A stretch of 64,000 nt of DNA from NCBI RefSeq assembly GCF_000004825.1, contig NW_008805064.1, forward strand, positions 1,240,001 through 1,304,000. The letters are read 5' to 3'. The notes under the pieces were generated by a model. That model was not told the origin of the DNA and did not search any database. It saw only the letters and a program-made list of their open reading frames with translations. Of this stretch, positions 23,138-34,225 are shown piece after piece. The DNA comes from Heterostelium album PN500 (Eukaryota; Evosea; Eumycetozoa; Acytosteliales; Acytosteliaceae). The position numbers and the translations under genes are program-made. How positions within the stretch are numbered: the first letter of the stretch is position 1; each line of letters begins with the position of its first letter.

Positions 23138-24970
23138 ATGTTACATCAAAACAATAATCATTTGTTTATATCATTAATATTTAAAAATAAATATATTAGC
23201 AATCTTATCTATTCGAATGTTAAAGATATTCATTGTAAACTAAAACTAAAGTCTTTTAATTGGTCAGAGTTGTTACAATTACCAAGACAATTAGCATACT
23301 ATCAATACTTTGATGAATTGAAAGAGTTTTTAGTTGTAAATAAACCGAAATCAATCGGTGATTTCACTTCAACTTTGTTGTCTGCAATCAAATATGATCG
23401 GTTAGATATATTCAAATGGTGTATTGATAATATGGTATCGATACACTCGATAAATCATTCACATTTACCATTCGATAAGTTAATGCGTGAATCGACTAGA
23501 TATGGTAGATTGGACATTTTAAAATACTTGGATAGTATCGATCGATTCAGCCATCAGAAGAGTACAATCACTGATTGCTATGTGTTATCACCTGTCTGTG
23601 GTAATCTCGATGTTGTCCAGTGGTTCGAACAAACATACTACATTACCTGGAGAAATAACAAAGATAGAGATTCTGCTGCTGGTAATGCTGCTAATTATGG
23701 ACAATTGGATATACTTAAATACTTTGTTGAAAGTAGCAGCAGCAAAAGCAAGTTATATATCCCAAGCTCTGTTGTCAGCTCCGCCATTAAAGGTTGTCAT
23801 ATGAATATCTTGATGTACTTGCATGAGAATGGAGTGGAATTAAACGGTCCCACTCATCTTTTAGATACGCTTATTATGTTTCCAGAGAATATAGATTCCG
23901 TAAAGTTCATATTGGAACATGGAAATATCAGGATAGGATGGATTGCCTTTACCAATTCAATACGTACTGGTGACTTGGAGTTTGTAAAGTACTTACTCGC
24001 TAAACTTCCACCAAGAGAGTTCCGGTTGCACAGCGTGGATATCGCAGCTGACCTAGGTTATCTTCATATCGTTACTTATCTGTATGAGCAATTCAAGATG
24101 GTTCATCCCGATGCAATCAGTATCTCCAATGCCATTGAATATGCATCTTCAAACGGGCATTTAGAAGTGATCAAATGGATCCACAACAATACAACACTAG
24201 GATGTAGTCATCAGGCCATGGACATGGCAGCTAAAAACAATCATCTTCACGTTCTACAATGGTTATTCGAGAATAGGGCTGAAGGATGTTCAAAGAAAGC
24301 ATTGATAAATGCACTTTCAAACAATAATATTGAAGTATCTAAATGGCTACATGCCAACTGCACTACTCATTCAGAGGTAATGGAAGTACACGAAGTAATT
24401 AAGAACGATCATTTAGAGGCATTCCAATTCCTACATGCAATTCGATTGACTAAGAATCTTGATATCGACAATAAAGATTTACAATTGGTATGTCGATGGG
24501 GATCAATAAGAATCCTCAAGTATATTCACAGCTATTATAAAGATAATCAACATAACCAAAGTTCGAACAACACCGTATTTACAAGTAATCTAATTGATAT
24601 TGCAGCAGAAGAAGGATGGATCGAAGTTGTTAGATTCCTACTTGACAATCGTACAGAAGGTTTCAATCAACAAGCACTTAACAATGCTGCTTTCAAAGGT
24701 CATCTGTCGGTGTTACAACTATTGATCAGCCACAAAGAACACAATTGGACCAATTCAACATTATACGAATCACTGCGAAACAAAAGATATCATGTCACTC
24801 TGTGGTTACTTGAGAATATGTCACCACACTTTGACATTCGCGAATTACTTGAAGAGGACGAAGATCTTGCCTATCATTACCATGTAGTCTTTCTTTTGAA
24901 TGAAAGAGGTGTAGATGATGCAATCGATTGGTTAAAAGATGCAATATTCTTTCAAACAGAATCATCATAA
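23138..24970 (+). CDS. Ankyrin-repeat protein of the large dictyostelid family, long form
   Basis: A single exon of 610 residues. The N-terminus (SLIFKNKYISNLIYSNVKD) is the short leader typical of these proteins. About a dozen degenerate ankyrin-like units follow, each about 30-35 residues with A...G.L.V(L/I)KWLHEN spacing: SNGHLEVIKWIHNN, KNNHLHVLQWLFENRAEGCS and FKGHLSVLQLL are examples. No enzymatic domain is seen. It is likely a cytosolic scaffold or adaptor; no partner can be named. A shorter relative lies at 26267-27403. Confidence 0.85.
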   Translation: MLHQNNNHLFISLIFKNKYISNLIYSNVKDIHCKLKLKSFNWSELLQLPRQLAYYQYFDELKEFLVVNKPKSIGDFTSTLLSAIKYDRLDIFKWCIDNMVSIHSINHSHLPFDKLMRESTRYGRLDILKYLDSIDRFSHQKSTITDCYVLSPVCGNLDVVQWFEQTYYITWRNNKDRDSAAGNAANYGQLDILKYFVESSSSKSKLYIPSSVVSSAIKGCHMNILMYLHENGVELNGPTHLLDTLIMFPENIDSVKFILEHGNIRIGWIAFTNSIRTGDLEFVKYLLAKLPPREFRLHSVDIAADLGYLHIVTYLYEQFKMVHPDAISISNAIEYASSNGHLEVIKWIHNNTTLGCSHQAMDMAAKNNHLHVLQWLFENRAEGCSKKALINALSNNNIEVSKWLHANCTTHSEVMEVHEVIKNDHLEAFQFLHAIRLTKNLDIDNKDLQLVCRWGSIRILKYIHSYYKDNQHNQSSNNTVFTSNLIDIAAEEGWIEVVRFLLDNRTEGFNQQALNNAAFKGHLSVLQLLISHKEHNWTNSTLYESLRNKRYHVTLWLLENMSPHFDIRELLEEDEDLAYHYHVVFLLNERGVDDAIDWLKDAIFFQTESS

Positions 24971-25204
24971 ATTTATTTATTTATTATTATTATGATTACA
25001 TCTATTATTTCTATTATTTAAAAATAAAAAATATCTTTTTGATTTTTTAAACCACAAAGGTCGGTTTTGGTCCGATATTTCATGGTAATTTTCTAAAACC
25101 AATTTTTTTAAAAAGGAAAAAAATTAAAAATAATCATTCCCTCAATTTTTGTTTTTTTTTTTAAATAATCATAATTTGTAAATAATATATATAGATATTT
25201 AAAG

Positions 25205-26213
25205 ATGAGTGGTGAATTTTTAGATAAAAAGAGTAGTATTCTATTTTTTATAAGTTTAGCCAATTTAGTTTTTGTAGTTGTATCACTTTGTACAGATTGG
25301 TATGGTGCATCAATATATGCTGGTAATCACGATTATTATACAATTACAAAATTCTCTGCAACTCTCTATGGATTAAAGACAACTTTTGTAAGTATATTTA
25401 TCTGGAAATATAAAATAAATGTTTTTTTTTAGTAATAATTTTTAACTTACACATTAATTACTTTTTTTGTTTGTTTAGGAATTAAATGACAATGGAAATA
25501 TTGATATTGTTTATAGCTATCAGAAATATACAGATCTTTACAAATCTACACAGACGAATGTAATGATTGCCACTGGTATATTCCAGTATTTCAGTTTGAT
25601 ATGTTTGTTAGGAGTGATGGCCTGTTTGGTGGTCAACCACTACTACGAGCATTGGGTTCTGCCCAAAGTTCATTTAATACTGTCTGCTTTGATGGTGTTG
25701 TTCGAGTTGATCTGTATACTGATGGTGTCACACATCTACATTGCCTATGAGGATAGCTACGGTTGGATGGAAGCATTCGGTGGAACCAGTGGCGGAAATA
25801 GCTGGGGACCGAAAGTTGGATTCTCATTCTGTTGTATCTCATTCATGTTGGCTGTGGGCACACTGATTCCAACTCTCATTAGACTCAACGAACAACATAA
25901 CCACTCACACCTTTCCTCGGAGGATAACGCTGCCTTTGAAGATGCACCACTTCTCTCACACAACAACAACAACAGTCAATCCTACCAAAGCATCTATTCA
26001 CCAGTTCCAATTACAACCACATCAACTACAACCACAACAAATAGCAATCCAAACACTCCAACTGTTACCATTGTTACTCCTCCAACCTCCAAAAACTCAA
26101 TCGATTCCAAGTCAGAACCGATTGAACCAAAACATCAACCACAACAACCTACAGCAACAACAACAAATAATAATGAAGAATCAGAAGAATCAAATGAATA
26201 TCAAGAGTTTTAA
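25205..26213 (+). CDS. Tetraspan membrane protein with Asn/Thr/Pro-rich cytoplasmic tail
   Basis: Exons 25205-25387 and 25479-26213 give 305 residues. Four hydrophobic segments lie near residues 13-32, 118-140, 155-177 and 203-225. The first loop has the motif LCTDWYGASIY, and the third loop has SYGWMEAFGGTSGGNSWGPKVG. The same layout (D/S-W-Y in loop 1, W-G-P/W-K-x-x-G-(F/Y) before the last segment, one intron in phase 0 after about 60 residues) recurs in the genes at 48343 and 50111. It is claudin-like in topology only. The tail is polar and low-complexity. Confidence 0.75.
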
Positions 26214-26266
26214 TAAAATATTTATTTATTTATTTGTTTGTATGAATCGACCAATCAATCAATCAT

Positions 26267-27403
26267 TTATACATTTGCATTCAGATTCATCGCTTCAGTA
26301 CGATTCTCTCTTAACCATGTTAACATTTCGGTGTCACCATGAACTTTAGCAGCTTCAAAAGCATATGATGTACAACCTTCTGTTCTATTGAAATGTAAGT
26401 ATTTTACAATTTTGAGGTTTCCTTTGTATGCCGCATTATCCATAGCCAATGTAGTTGCGCCTTCCGTACGATTCTCATTTAGCCATTTAATGATATCTAG
26501 GCTATTGCTCAAAGCAGCATTATCTATAGCACTAGCTGTACATTCACCATAATTATTATAGTGCAACCATTTCAAAGTTTTTAGGGAACCAGTTAGTGCA
26601 GCTACATCCATCAAAATCGAATGACCATAGGAATCACTATTTTCCGTACCAAGATAGTCGAGTACATGTACATGATTGTTGCTAACCGCTTGGAAATACA
26701 TTGAACTGTTTGCTCTGTCCTGTGGTCTATTACGAACCAACCATTCTATCATATCGATTCGACCTACTCTAGCAGCACAATTGAACACATTTGGATTTAG
26801 CAAAGAAAAATACGATTTACCGGTTTCTTCCTTGTCTTCTTCTTCTTCTTCTTGTATCAGTTGTAGTCGCTTTGTGAAATATTTAACAGTCTCCATGTTC
26901 AGAGAGAACGGTGAGACTCCCAACGCCGCTAAATAGTTCCATTGCATTTCTTTATCAAAGCTTGCTAGATATTCTATGATCGTATGATCAGATCCACTGT
27001 AGATCGATGCAAAGTACATCAAATCATACACCTGACTGATATCTTTGTCTTCGTCCAACTTTACACGTAATTCCTCTACGATGTAACGTAGGACATCTAA
27101 GCGATTCGCTCTTATCGCATTTCTAAGCATTGCAATCTTATCTTGGCTCGAAACCAAACGAATTGAATTCTTTTTGAAATGTTCCTTTAGATATTGAATA
27201 TAACCATTACCAGCCAAGACCTTTGGAGTACTACGAACATCGCTCCACCGATATCTGTTTTGTGTAAAATCATCTTTACCATACGAAGTATCTGGGTCAT
27301 AAATAGAAACCGTTTCTTTTTCATTTAAATAATAAACACTATTAAATATATGATTCTTCAACACATTGTTATTAAATAGATTAATAAATAATTCTTTATT
27401 CAT
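26267..27403 (-). CDS. Ankyrin-repeat protein, short form
   Basis: A single exon of 378 residues from the ATG at 27403. It begins with the family leader MNKELFINLFNNNVLKNHIF. Repeats are clearest in the C-terminal half: AARVGRIDMIEWLVRNRP, ALSNSLDIIKWLNENRTEGA, AAYKGNLKIVKYLHFNRTEG and a final capping unit. ENRTEG-type turns match the larger relative at 23138-24970, so the two share ancestry. An acidic Glu run sits mid-protein. A protein-binding role is inferred. Confidence 0.83.
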   Translation of the reverse strand: MNKELFINLFNNNVLKNHIFNSVYYLNEKETVSIYDPDTSYGKDDFTQNRYRWSDVRSTPKVLAGNGYIQYLKEHFKKNSIRLVSSQDKIAMLRNAIRANRLDVLRYIVEELRVKLDEDKDISQVYDLMYFASIYSGSDHTIIEYLASFDKEMQWNYLAALGVSPFSLNMETVKYFTKRLQLIQEEEEEDKEETGKSYFSLLNPNVFNCAARVGRIDMIEWLVRNRPQDRANSSMYFQAVSNNHVHVLDYLGTENSDSYGHSILMDVAALTGSLKTLKWLHYNNYGECTASAIDNAALSNSLDIIKWLNENRTEGATTLAMDNAAYKGNLKIVKYLHFNRTEGCTSYAFEAAKVHGDTEMLTWLRENRTEAMNLNANV

Positions 27404-28106
27404 TTGTCCAGTTGATCTATTTCGTTGAACATTTTTCTTTGTCTTTATTTAAGCTTTTAAATAGACAAGGTAGAAAAAAAGAATCATTTAAAAAAAATCA
27501 CAAATTATCAAAAATATTAATAGAAAATCAAAGATTTATTTATTTAATAAAATTAAAAAATAAATATATTGTTTTTAAGATTTTTGTCATTTAATTTATT
27601 CAAAGTAAAATGATCACAACAAGTTCTTTAAGATTTTGACTAGCAACAATGATTAAAAAAAAGTAGAATTGAAAGATCATAGGTGGTTTTTCTACAAGAG
27701 AGAGAAAAACTGACAATTTAGTCAATAAAATTATAATAGTTACAATTTAAATTTTATTTTTTTAATTATTTATTAATTTCATACCAAACTGTGCTTTTTA
27801 AGTTCATTTAAATAACAGAAGAATAATAGACTGTGGTAAATTCTTAAAAATAATTATGATCATTAGTATTAGATTGGAATAGTGTTGAAAGATTGATGTG
27901 TGTAATTCATTTTACCCCCACCTATAAAATAAAATAACTCATGTTGATTTAAAATTGTAAAGTTTAATTTAGGTTGGCAGTGAAATCAAAATAGTTTTAT
28001 TCAGATCAACAACAAAGAATTAAAAAAAAAAATTCCAATAGGAAATACAAACTCATAGATATATTAATTAATTTTACAGATAAATACTATAACCAACCAT
28101 TTAAAA
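27404..28106. other. Divergent spacer with a C-rich/TATA candidate promoter
   Basis: A 703-bp AT-rich gap between divergent genes. At 27914-27929 the string ACCCCCACCTATAAAA joins a C-rich box to a TATA-like element, ~180 bp upstream of the next start codon. Nothing else is recognised. Confidence 0.45.
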
Positions 28107-30050
28107 ATGGCTAAAAGGAAATCAAAATTATTCAAAATTATTCTGTTATTATCTATTATTTTTATTATACTTTCAATAGGAGTTGGAATATTCTTTATAA
28201 TTTTGTTTGTTGAACCAATATCAGTTAGTATTTTAAATAATAATGGTGATGACCTATCATTCTCTTGGGGTGACACAATCGATCTGCATGCAAATATTAA
28301 TAGAGGATGGAAATCTTTGGTCAAGTACAGATGGGAATTGGTACCAAATCAAAATTCAACATTGATAATGGAGAGTATATTCATTAAGGATGCAGGTTCT
28401 AATTTGAAACTACAAGTGGATGATTTGCTTTATTTTGAAATAAAGGCCTTCAGAGTTCATGCTTCATACCTAAGTGACCAATTATTTGTTAGGTCATCGG
28501 ATATCCAACTTTATTCTTATTTATTGGCAAATGAAACAAAGTTTGTTGAAAGAGATCATGTGCAATCTTGGAATCCAAACACCAATGTTCTACAGTTAAA
28601 TGGTAGTTCTTTTTCAGATATTAAAGTTGGTGACATAGTTTTAGAATCGGAAGGTCTGTTTTTAGTTTCCATTCTAAACATTACATCAGTAAATGATCAT
28701 ATTTATTCCTACCAAACAAAGAATAGTTCGATACCAGAGGCATTTATCTATTTATTCCTTAGAGAAACCACTTTGACATTGGATCAAGATAATACTACAA
28801 CCAATTCAACACAACTTCAAATTAATAATCAAAAGCTACAAAAAGAAAACACTACAACCAATTCAACTATACTTCATAATAATAACCTACAATTACTAAA
28901 AAATAATAGTAATGAATATAGAAATGGACCTCCTATTGATATAGGAAATCATACCTTCTCTTTTGATGCTTTAACAGGTGGATCTCTCAGATTTCTATTG
29001 GATAATAGTAAAATTGAAATTAATATCTATCCAGGTTCCTACGTTCAAATTAATTGCACTACACCTCTAATGTCCACTTTTATCCAAGACAGAAAACTTA
29101 TTTCTCAACTATATAGAATGATTTGCAAAGTCAATATAGACTTATCAGGCAAATTTAATGTACCGTCAAACTATGAAAAGAAATGGACATACTATTTATA
29201 TGGTTCGGATGATTCTGGATCGGAGAGTGGCGGTATATTTTCAAAAGGAAAGAAATTCAAATTCACATTGAAAGGTTTAAGAAAGAAAATTCCATTTATT
29301 CTTTCGCTTGAATTAAAAGTACCATTAGTCTTCGATATCAAAACCAAACAAAAAATGAGCGGATCTTTCACTCTTAAAGCTAGTTCACAATTCCCAGTAG
29401 ATTATATTTATTCTCCATCAGACGGTTTACAAATGGTTCCTTTTTCACCTGTGGTATGGGATACCCGAGGTACTCATTTTAGCGATTACGATTTAAGTTG
29501 TAACTCTCAAATTGATATTTCTGTTGGAATTGGTCTTGAAGGAACATTATTTTTCCAATCTTTGAGCGGATATCTCAGATACCATTACATTTTCAATACC
29601 TATGACAATCAATATAATGGAAGCGTTCATGGTTTAACCCTGAAAGAGATTTGCGATTCCGGAAAAAGACCTGAAACCCTAGTTTCTACCTATTCAGCAG
29701 ACCTAACTATTGGTCTCAAATTCTGGATATTTGGTTTAAGTAAAACCGTTGAAATAGAATTTGGTTCAACTCTGTTACATTCACAATGTTTGCGAGCACC
29801 TTGTACTATACCATTTATAAGATATACTTGTGGAAATTTAGTTGCGCCTGAATGTCAAGAAGCGTCTTGGGGTCAATATATCGGATATTCAGAGTGTAAA
29901 GCCAAATGTGAAACCTGTCAGGCATGTCCTGACCCCAACTGTTGCAATTGCCCTGGTCATGTTAGATTTCCCTGTAGTTCAGGTTGTGCTATTAATTGCA
30001 AGGGTAATGTATCAAATAGAAAAAAAAAATTATTCTATTTTCTAAACTAA
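28107..30050 (+). CDS. Type II single-span surface or secreted-domain protein with Cys-rich C-terminus
   Basis: As one open frame this is 647 residues. A basic leader (MAKRKSKLFK) and one hydrophobic segment (~9-36) suggest a type II membrane anchor with an extracellular domain holding many N-x-S/T sites. Residues ~230-270 contain a short duplicated unit built on NTTTNST. The middle is rich in beta-type sequence. The last ~70 residues hold about 20 Cys, such as CETCQACPDPNCCNCPG. The final 14 residues may be a read-through intron; see the finding at 30005-30110. I do not recognise the family. Confidence 0.75.
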   Translation: MAKRKSKLFKIILLLSIIFIILSIGVGIFFIILFVEPISVSILNNNGDDLSFSWGDTIDLHANINRGWKSLVKYRWELVPNQNSTLIMESIFIKDAGSNLKLQVDDLLYFEIKAFRVHASYLSDQLFVRSSDIQLYSYLLANETKFVERDHVQSWNPNTNVLQLNGSSFSDIKVGDIVLESEGLFLVSILNITSVNDHIYSYQTKNSSIPEAFIYLFLRETTLTLDQDNTTTNSTQLQINNQKLQKENTTTNSTILHNNNLQLLKNNSNEYRNGPPIDIGNHTFSFDALTGGSLRFLLDNSKIEINIYPGSYVQINCTTPLMSTFIQDRKLISQLYRMICKVNIDLSGKFNVPSNYEKKWTYYLYGSDDSGSESGGIFSKGKKFKFTLKGLRKKIPFILSLELKVPLVFDIKTKQKMSGSFTLKASSQFPVDYIYSPSDGLQMVPFSPVVWDTRGTHFSDYDLSCNSQIDISVGIGLEGTLFFQSLSGYLRYHYIFNTYDNQYNGSVHGLTLKEICDSGKRPETLVSTYSADLTIGLKFWIFGLSKTVEIEFGSTLLHSQCLRAPCTIPFIRYTCGNLVAPECQEASWGQYIGYSECKAKCETCQACPDPNCCNCPGHVRFPCSSGCAINCKGNVSNRKKKLFYFLN

Positions 30051-30533
30051 CATACCATACATTATTAATACTTAGGTAATTTTGTGGCATGTTGTATGTA
30101 ACTTTAATTTACAGGTGATAACTAAACAATAAATATTAAATAAAAATAAAATTGTTTTAATCAGATATCTTTTTTTTTTTTTCGATTTACATAGTTTATT
30201 TTCTCTTATTATTTATAAACTTTAACAACTAATACTGAATATATATCCAAGTAATAGATTAGTTTTTGAAATTTTTCATTCTTTCAATCTATAATTTATA
30301 AATAAATAAAAAAAAAAAAACTAATAGAAAAATGAGATGTCTAGTTAAAAAGTAATAAACTCCATTTACTTATTTAAACTGATCACAACAACAATCCATT
30401 TCCATTCTTAAAAATTTACCTATTTTTTGTTTTTCGTTTTTCATTTTTATTTTTTTTGTTTATCCCGAACGATGCATATGAGGAGAATTAAATTAATTTA
30501 TTCATTAAAGCTGTATTAACACACAAATCAATC
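30051..30533. other. Intergenic, nothing recognised
   Basis: This AT-rich spacer has long T and A runs. It includes the possible terminal exon of the preceding gene (to ~30110) and the promoter of the methyltransferase gene. Confidence 0.5.
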
Positions 30534-31301
30534 ATGTCGAATAACATCCAGAAAGTAGAGAATAACTTACAGAATATCTATGACAATAATGATTTCTATA
30601 ATGGGTATCTAAGTCTACATCGTTCAAAGAATGGTGATGCTCCAGAGTTTCATTATATCGAGCCAATGCTACCACCATTGAAAGATGCCACCGTTGCCGA
30701 CTTGGGTTGTGGTTTCGGATTTTTCAGTAGATATTGTGTGAACCAAGGCGCTAAATCCGTGGTCGCCGTCGATCTCTCAGAGAAGATGTTGGCACGCGCC
30801 AAACAACTACATCAAGATAATGAACAATACAACGTAATCGAATGGATTCGTTCCGATATCGGATCGATAGAGTTGGCTACCAACCACTACCAGCTGGTCT
30901 ACAGTTCACTGGCGATTCACTATCTCGAACATCTGGAACCGTTGTTCAAGCGCATCTATCAGGCATTGGTTAGCGGTGGTCGATTCGTATTCTCCACGGA
31001 ACATCCTATCTACTCTGCACCAACAGATCAATCGTTCAAATCGGATGGCAATCAAACATACTGGCCAGTAGCAAACTATTCGATCGAAGGTAAACGTGAA
31101 ACCAATTGGTTTGTCAATGGCGTTGTAAAGTATCACAGAACCATTGGAACTCTGGTGAATCTACTGATCGAAACAGGCTTTACCTTGAATAAACTCGAAG
31201 AATTCAGACCGACCGAACAACAACTTAAAGATCTTCCAGATGTATTTTCAATTGAACTTCAAAGACCTATGTTTTTGATGATTTCCGTTACTAAAAATTA
31301 A
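30534..31301 (+). CDS. Class I SAM-dependent methyltransferase (UbiE/methyltransferase-11 type)
   Basis: A single exon of 255 residues. Motif I is VADLGCGFGFFSRYCVNQGA, motif II ends VVAVDLSEKMLARAK, and the post-motif YQLVYSSLAIHYLE and SGGRFVFSTEHP are typical of small-molecule methyltransferases. The EHP and the following Trp/Tyr-rich loop resemble bacterial enzymes of the BioC/UbiE group, so acquisition from bacteria is possible. The lack of introns and raised coding GC fit this but do not prove it. The substrate is unknown. Confidence 0.87.
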   Translation: MSNNIQKVENNLQNIYDNNDFYNGYLSLHRSKNGDAPEFHYIEPMLPPLKDATVADLGCGFGFFSRYCVNQGAKSVVAVDLSEKMLARAKQLHQDNEQYNVIEWIRSDIGSIELATNHYQLVYSSLAIHYLEHLEPLFKRIYQALVSGGRFVFSTEHPIYSAPTDQSFKSDGNQTYWPVANYSIEGKRETNWFVNGVVKYHRTIGTLVNLLIETGFTLNKLEEFRPTEQQLKDLPDVFSIELQRPMFLMISVTKN

Positions 31302-31578
31302 TCATGAAAATAAATTTAAAATTCCAATAAATTTTCTTGAAATCTAAATCTTGAAAAATTATGATGGTTAATGAATGAGTCATTATTCAAAAAACTAAGT
31401 TATCAAAAAAAAAACTGTAATTTATTTTTGGGGTAAATAGAGTGACCAAAACAACACACTTCACAACTTTTTAAATTAAATTTATTAATTAATTTATAAA
31501 CCCTTTTTATTTGTAAATAAATTTCAATTAAATATACTTATATATACTTATAATAAAAAATAAATAGAAAATATAATA

Positions 31579-33095
31579 ATGTCACAATCAGCATATGCAG
31601 AAGTAACTGTTACTGTAAACAATGAACAATTCCTTCCTATTCCAATTGATCTGAGTGGTACAGTCGAACAATTTCAAAAGCTAATAGAATTTGAAGTAAA
31701 TATAATCATTATATTATTGTCATTTCTTTAATAAAAATGATAAATACTAATTAAATTTGCTGATATTTATTAGACAAATATACTTGTAAAAGATCAATTA
31801 TTATTATTTGAAGGTAAACAACTTGTTTCTACAAATAAAATTTCAGAATACAATATAAAACATGGTGATTTGTTATTTTTAACAAAGAGACCTGCTGGTC
31901 AAACTGCACAACCACAACAACAACAACAACAACAAAGACAAAGAAACGCACCAGCAGCTGCAGCACCACAATTCAAGAATGCAAGAGAGTTTATCGATCA
32001 TTTCAAGAGTAGTCCAATGGAATTCAATTCAATTATGAATGTATGTTGGTTGTTACAACAACTACTTTGAATCACAATTACTTACACACATTTACAATCT
32101 ATATTAAACAATTAATAGAGTAATCCACAAATTGCAGATGCTATTCTCAATGAAAATGAAGAGGTCATCGGTCAATTGTTGAAACAAATCGAACATCAAA
32201 GAAGATTGGTAGAGTTGGCCAGAGATCCTTTCAATGAAGAGGGACAGAAAGCAATCTATGAAGCTATCCAACAACAAAATATCGAAAAGAATATGGAACA
32301 TGCTATGGAGCACACTCCAGAAGCATTTGCCAATGTCATCATGTTGTATCTCGATTGTACCATTAATAATCATCCAATCAAGGTATTCGTTGATACAGGT
32401 GCTCAAAAATCAATTATGACATTGAACGTATGTATCTATAGAGAGAGAAAGACAAGAAAGCAAATATTAACAATTAAATTACAATCATCATTATTGTTGT
32501 TGTTTAGTGTGCAAGAAAATGTGGATTAGATAGATTGATCGATAAGAGATTTCAAGGTATTGCCAAAGGTGTCGGTACCGCCAAGATCGTCGGTAGAGTG
32601 CATGCCGCCGAGATGAATATGGGTAGTGCACATATCACTATTTCTTTGTCTATTCTCGATTCTCCGGGTCAAGACACAGAGTTTATCTTTGGTTTGGACA
32701 TGTTGAAAAAGCATCAGGCACTCGTCAATCTCCGTGACAATGTGTTGGAGTTTGGTGAGATGCGTGTACCTTTCCTTCAGGAGAAAGACTTGAAGGAGAT
32801 TCTTGAGAAGAACGATCCATTGCCAGAGAACTATGTTCCACCATCACCGACCACTACCACCTCCACCTCCGCTTCAACACCACCAACCGCCACCGCCACC
32901 ACTGTAACATCACCACCACCAGCCACCACCTCAACTTCAAAACCAATGGCAACATCTCCACCTGCATCATCACACTCTGAAGAAGCAATCAACACACTGA
33001 TGTCATTCGGTGCTACCAGAGCCAAAGCAATCGATCTTCTCAACAGAGCAGGAGGTGACATTGAGAGAGCTGCATCTCTCTATTTTGGAATGTAA
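31579..33095 (+). CDS. ddi1: DDI1-like ubiquitin-receptor aspartyl protease
   Basis: Exons 31579-31695, 31774-32040, 32119-32427 and 32508-33095, all in phase 0, give 426 residues. Order: ubiquitin-like domain (~1-75), Gln-rich linker, helical domain (~110-200, [11 protein letters not shown] to [13 protein letters not shown]), pepsin/retropepsin-fold domain with catalytic FVDTGAQKS near 230, a Thr/Pro/Ser linker, and a C-terminal UBA domain ([18 protein letters not shown]). This cellular protein brings ubiquitinated substrates to the proteasome and can cleave some. Its protease fold is shared with retroviruses, but this is a normal host gene with introns. Confidence 0.95.
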
Positions 33096-33317
33096 AAAAA
33101 AAAAAAACAAACAAAATAATAATATATAATATAAATAATCAAATCAAATATAAATTCCTGAAACCAATAAATAATAAATTCATGTTAATTATCTGTATTA
33201 AAGATCTGAACATTTATAAAAATTTTGTTTTTTTTTGTTTCATTTTTTTTTTTTTTTTTGTTCATTGATTGTGATTAATCAAAATCATTTCATAGTTTTA
33301 TAAATTATAGAAATAAA

Positions 33318-33772
33318 ATGAATAGAGTTCCACAATATAAGGTAGTTGCTGTTGCTGCTGTAAGCATTGGATTATTAGTTGTTACACCAATGTAGGTTAT
33401 ATATAAAAAAACATGAATAAATAACATAGAGAATAGAACAGAATGATAAAAACGACAACACCTATCATAATCTTTGCTTTTCTTTATATTAAACATACGA
33501 TAATCAACAATATTTTAACTAACTAAATACATTTAATTTGTATATTTATAGATGTAAACCATTATTTGGTTCAATTTTCGGTTCAACTGCCGCAAATGGT
33601 AAAGATCATAATAGCTTTTACTTTATTCATATGTATCTAATAATAACAACATCATATTCAATTAATTACTATTATTATAGAGGCTCACTTGGCACAATTA
33701 ACAAAGAAGATACAGAATCAAGGTGAACACCACGATGATCATCACAACGTTAGTCATGGTGGACATCATTAA
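33318..33772 (+). CDS. 70-residue single-span protein with His-rich tail
   Basis: Exons 33318-33391, 33552-33598 and 33681-33772 splice in phase to 70 residues. A single hydrophobic segment (VVAVAAVSIGLLVVTPI, ~9-25) follows a short basic N-terminus, then KPLFGSIFGSTAAN and a polar C-terminus with many His (GEHHDDHHNVSHGGHH). Size and layout resemble small accessory subunits of mitochondrial inner-membrane complexes, but no family is recognised. A metal-binding tail is possible. Confidence 0.65.
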
Positions 33773-34225
33773 TGAACAACAATAGAATATAGGTTAAACA
33801 TAAAAAAGAATAAAAAGAAAAAAGAACTAGTTAAATATAGAAATTAGCTATTCAATCACACAACACAATAGCAACAACCATCGATTATGATAAACAGATC
33901 GATAGATCTTTATCATTAACAATCAAAAACCCTAGATACACAAAGAACTTTTACGATAAAGTTTAGAGTTAAAACACAACCAACAATAATAATAATTTAA
34001 TTAATAAATTTGTAATAAATTAACAAAACAAAAATCTCTCACTTATTATTATTATTATTACTTATGTTTCAACATGATAATTTGTTATAGATCGGATCGA
34101 TCGATTTCGTAATTTACACCTATAGGTGAATTCATTTTATTTTCAAAATTTGTTACCGTCTGATTATTAATAATCATTCAATATCTTTTTTGTTGTTTCT
34201 TTTATTAATAATAAATGAAAATATA
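33773..34225. other. Intergenic spacer with palindrome
   Basis: This gap holds the 3' flank of the small gene, then AT-rich DNA and the promoter of the formyltransferase gene. The palindrome CACCTATAGGTG at 34117-34128 is listed separately. Confidence 0.5.
34117..34128. promoter_or_regulatory. 12-bp palindrome CACCTATAGGTG upstream of the formyltransferase gene
   Basis: A perfect palindrome ends 97 bp before the ATG of the formyltransferase gene. The GGTG arms resemble half of the G-box used by Dictyostelium GBF. A related inverted repeat, CACCCATAGGGGTG, is at 46707-46720. A dimeric factor site is inferred. Confidence 0.35.

Noticed and set aside
32380-32420. Retropepsin-like motif (VDTGA)
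   Set aside because: It belongs to the host DDI1 gene, with ubiquitin-like and UBA domains and four exons; it is not a viral copy.
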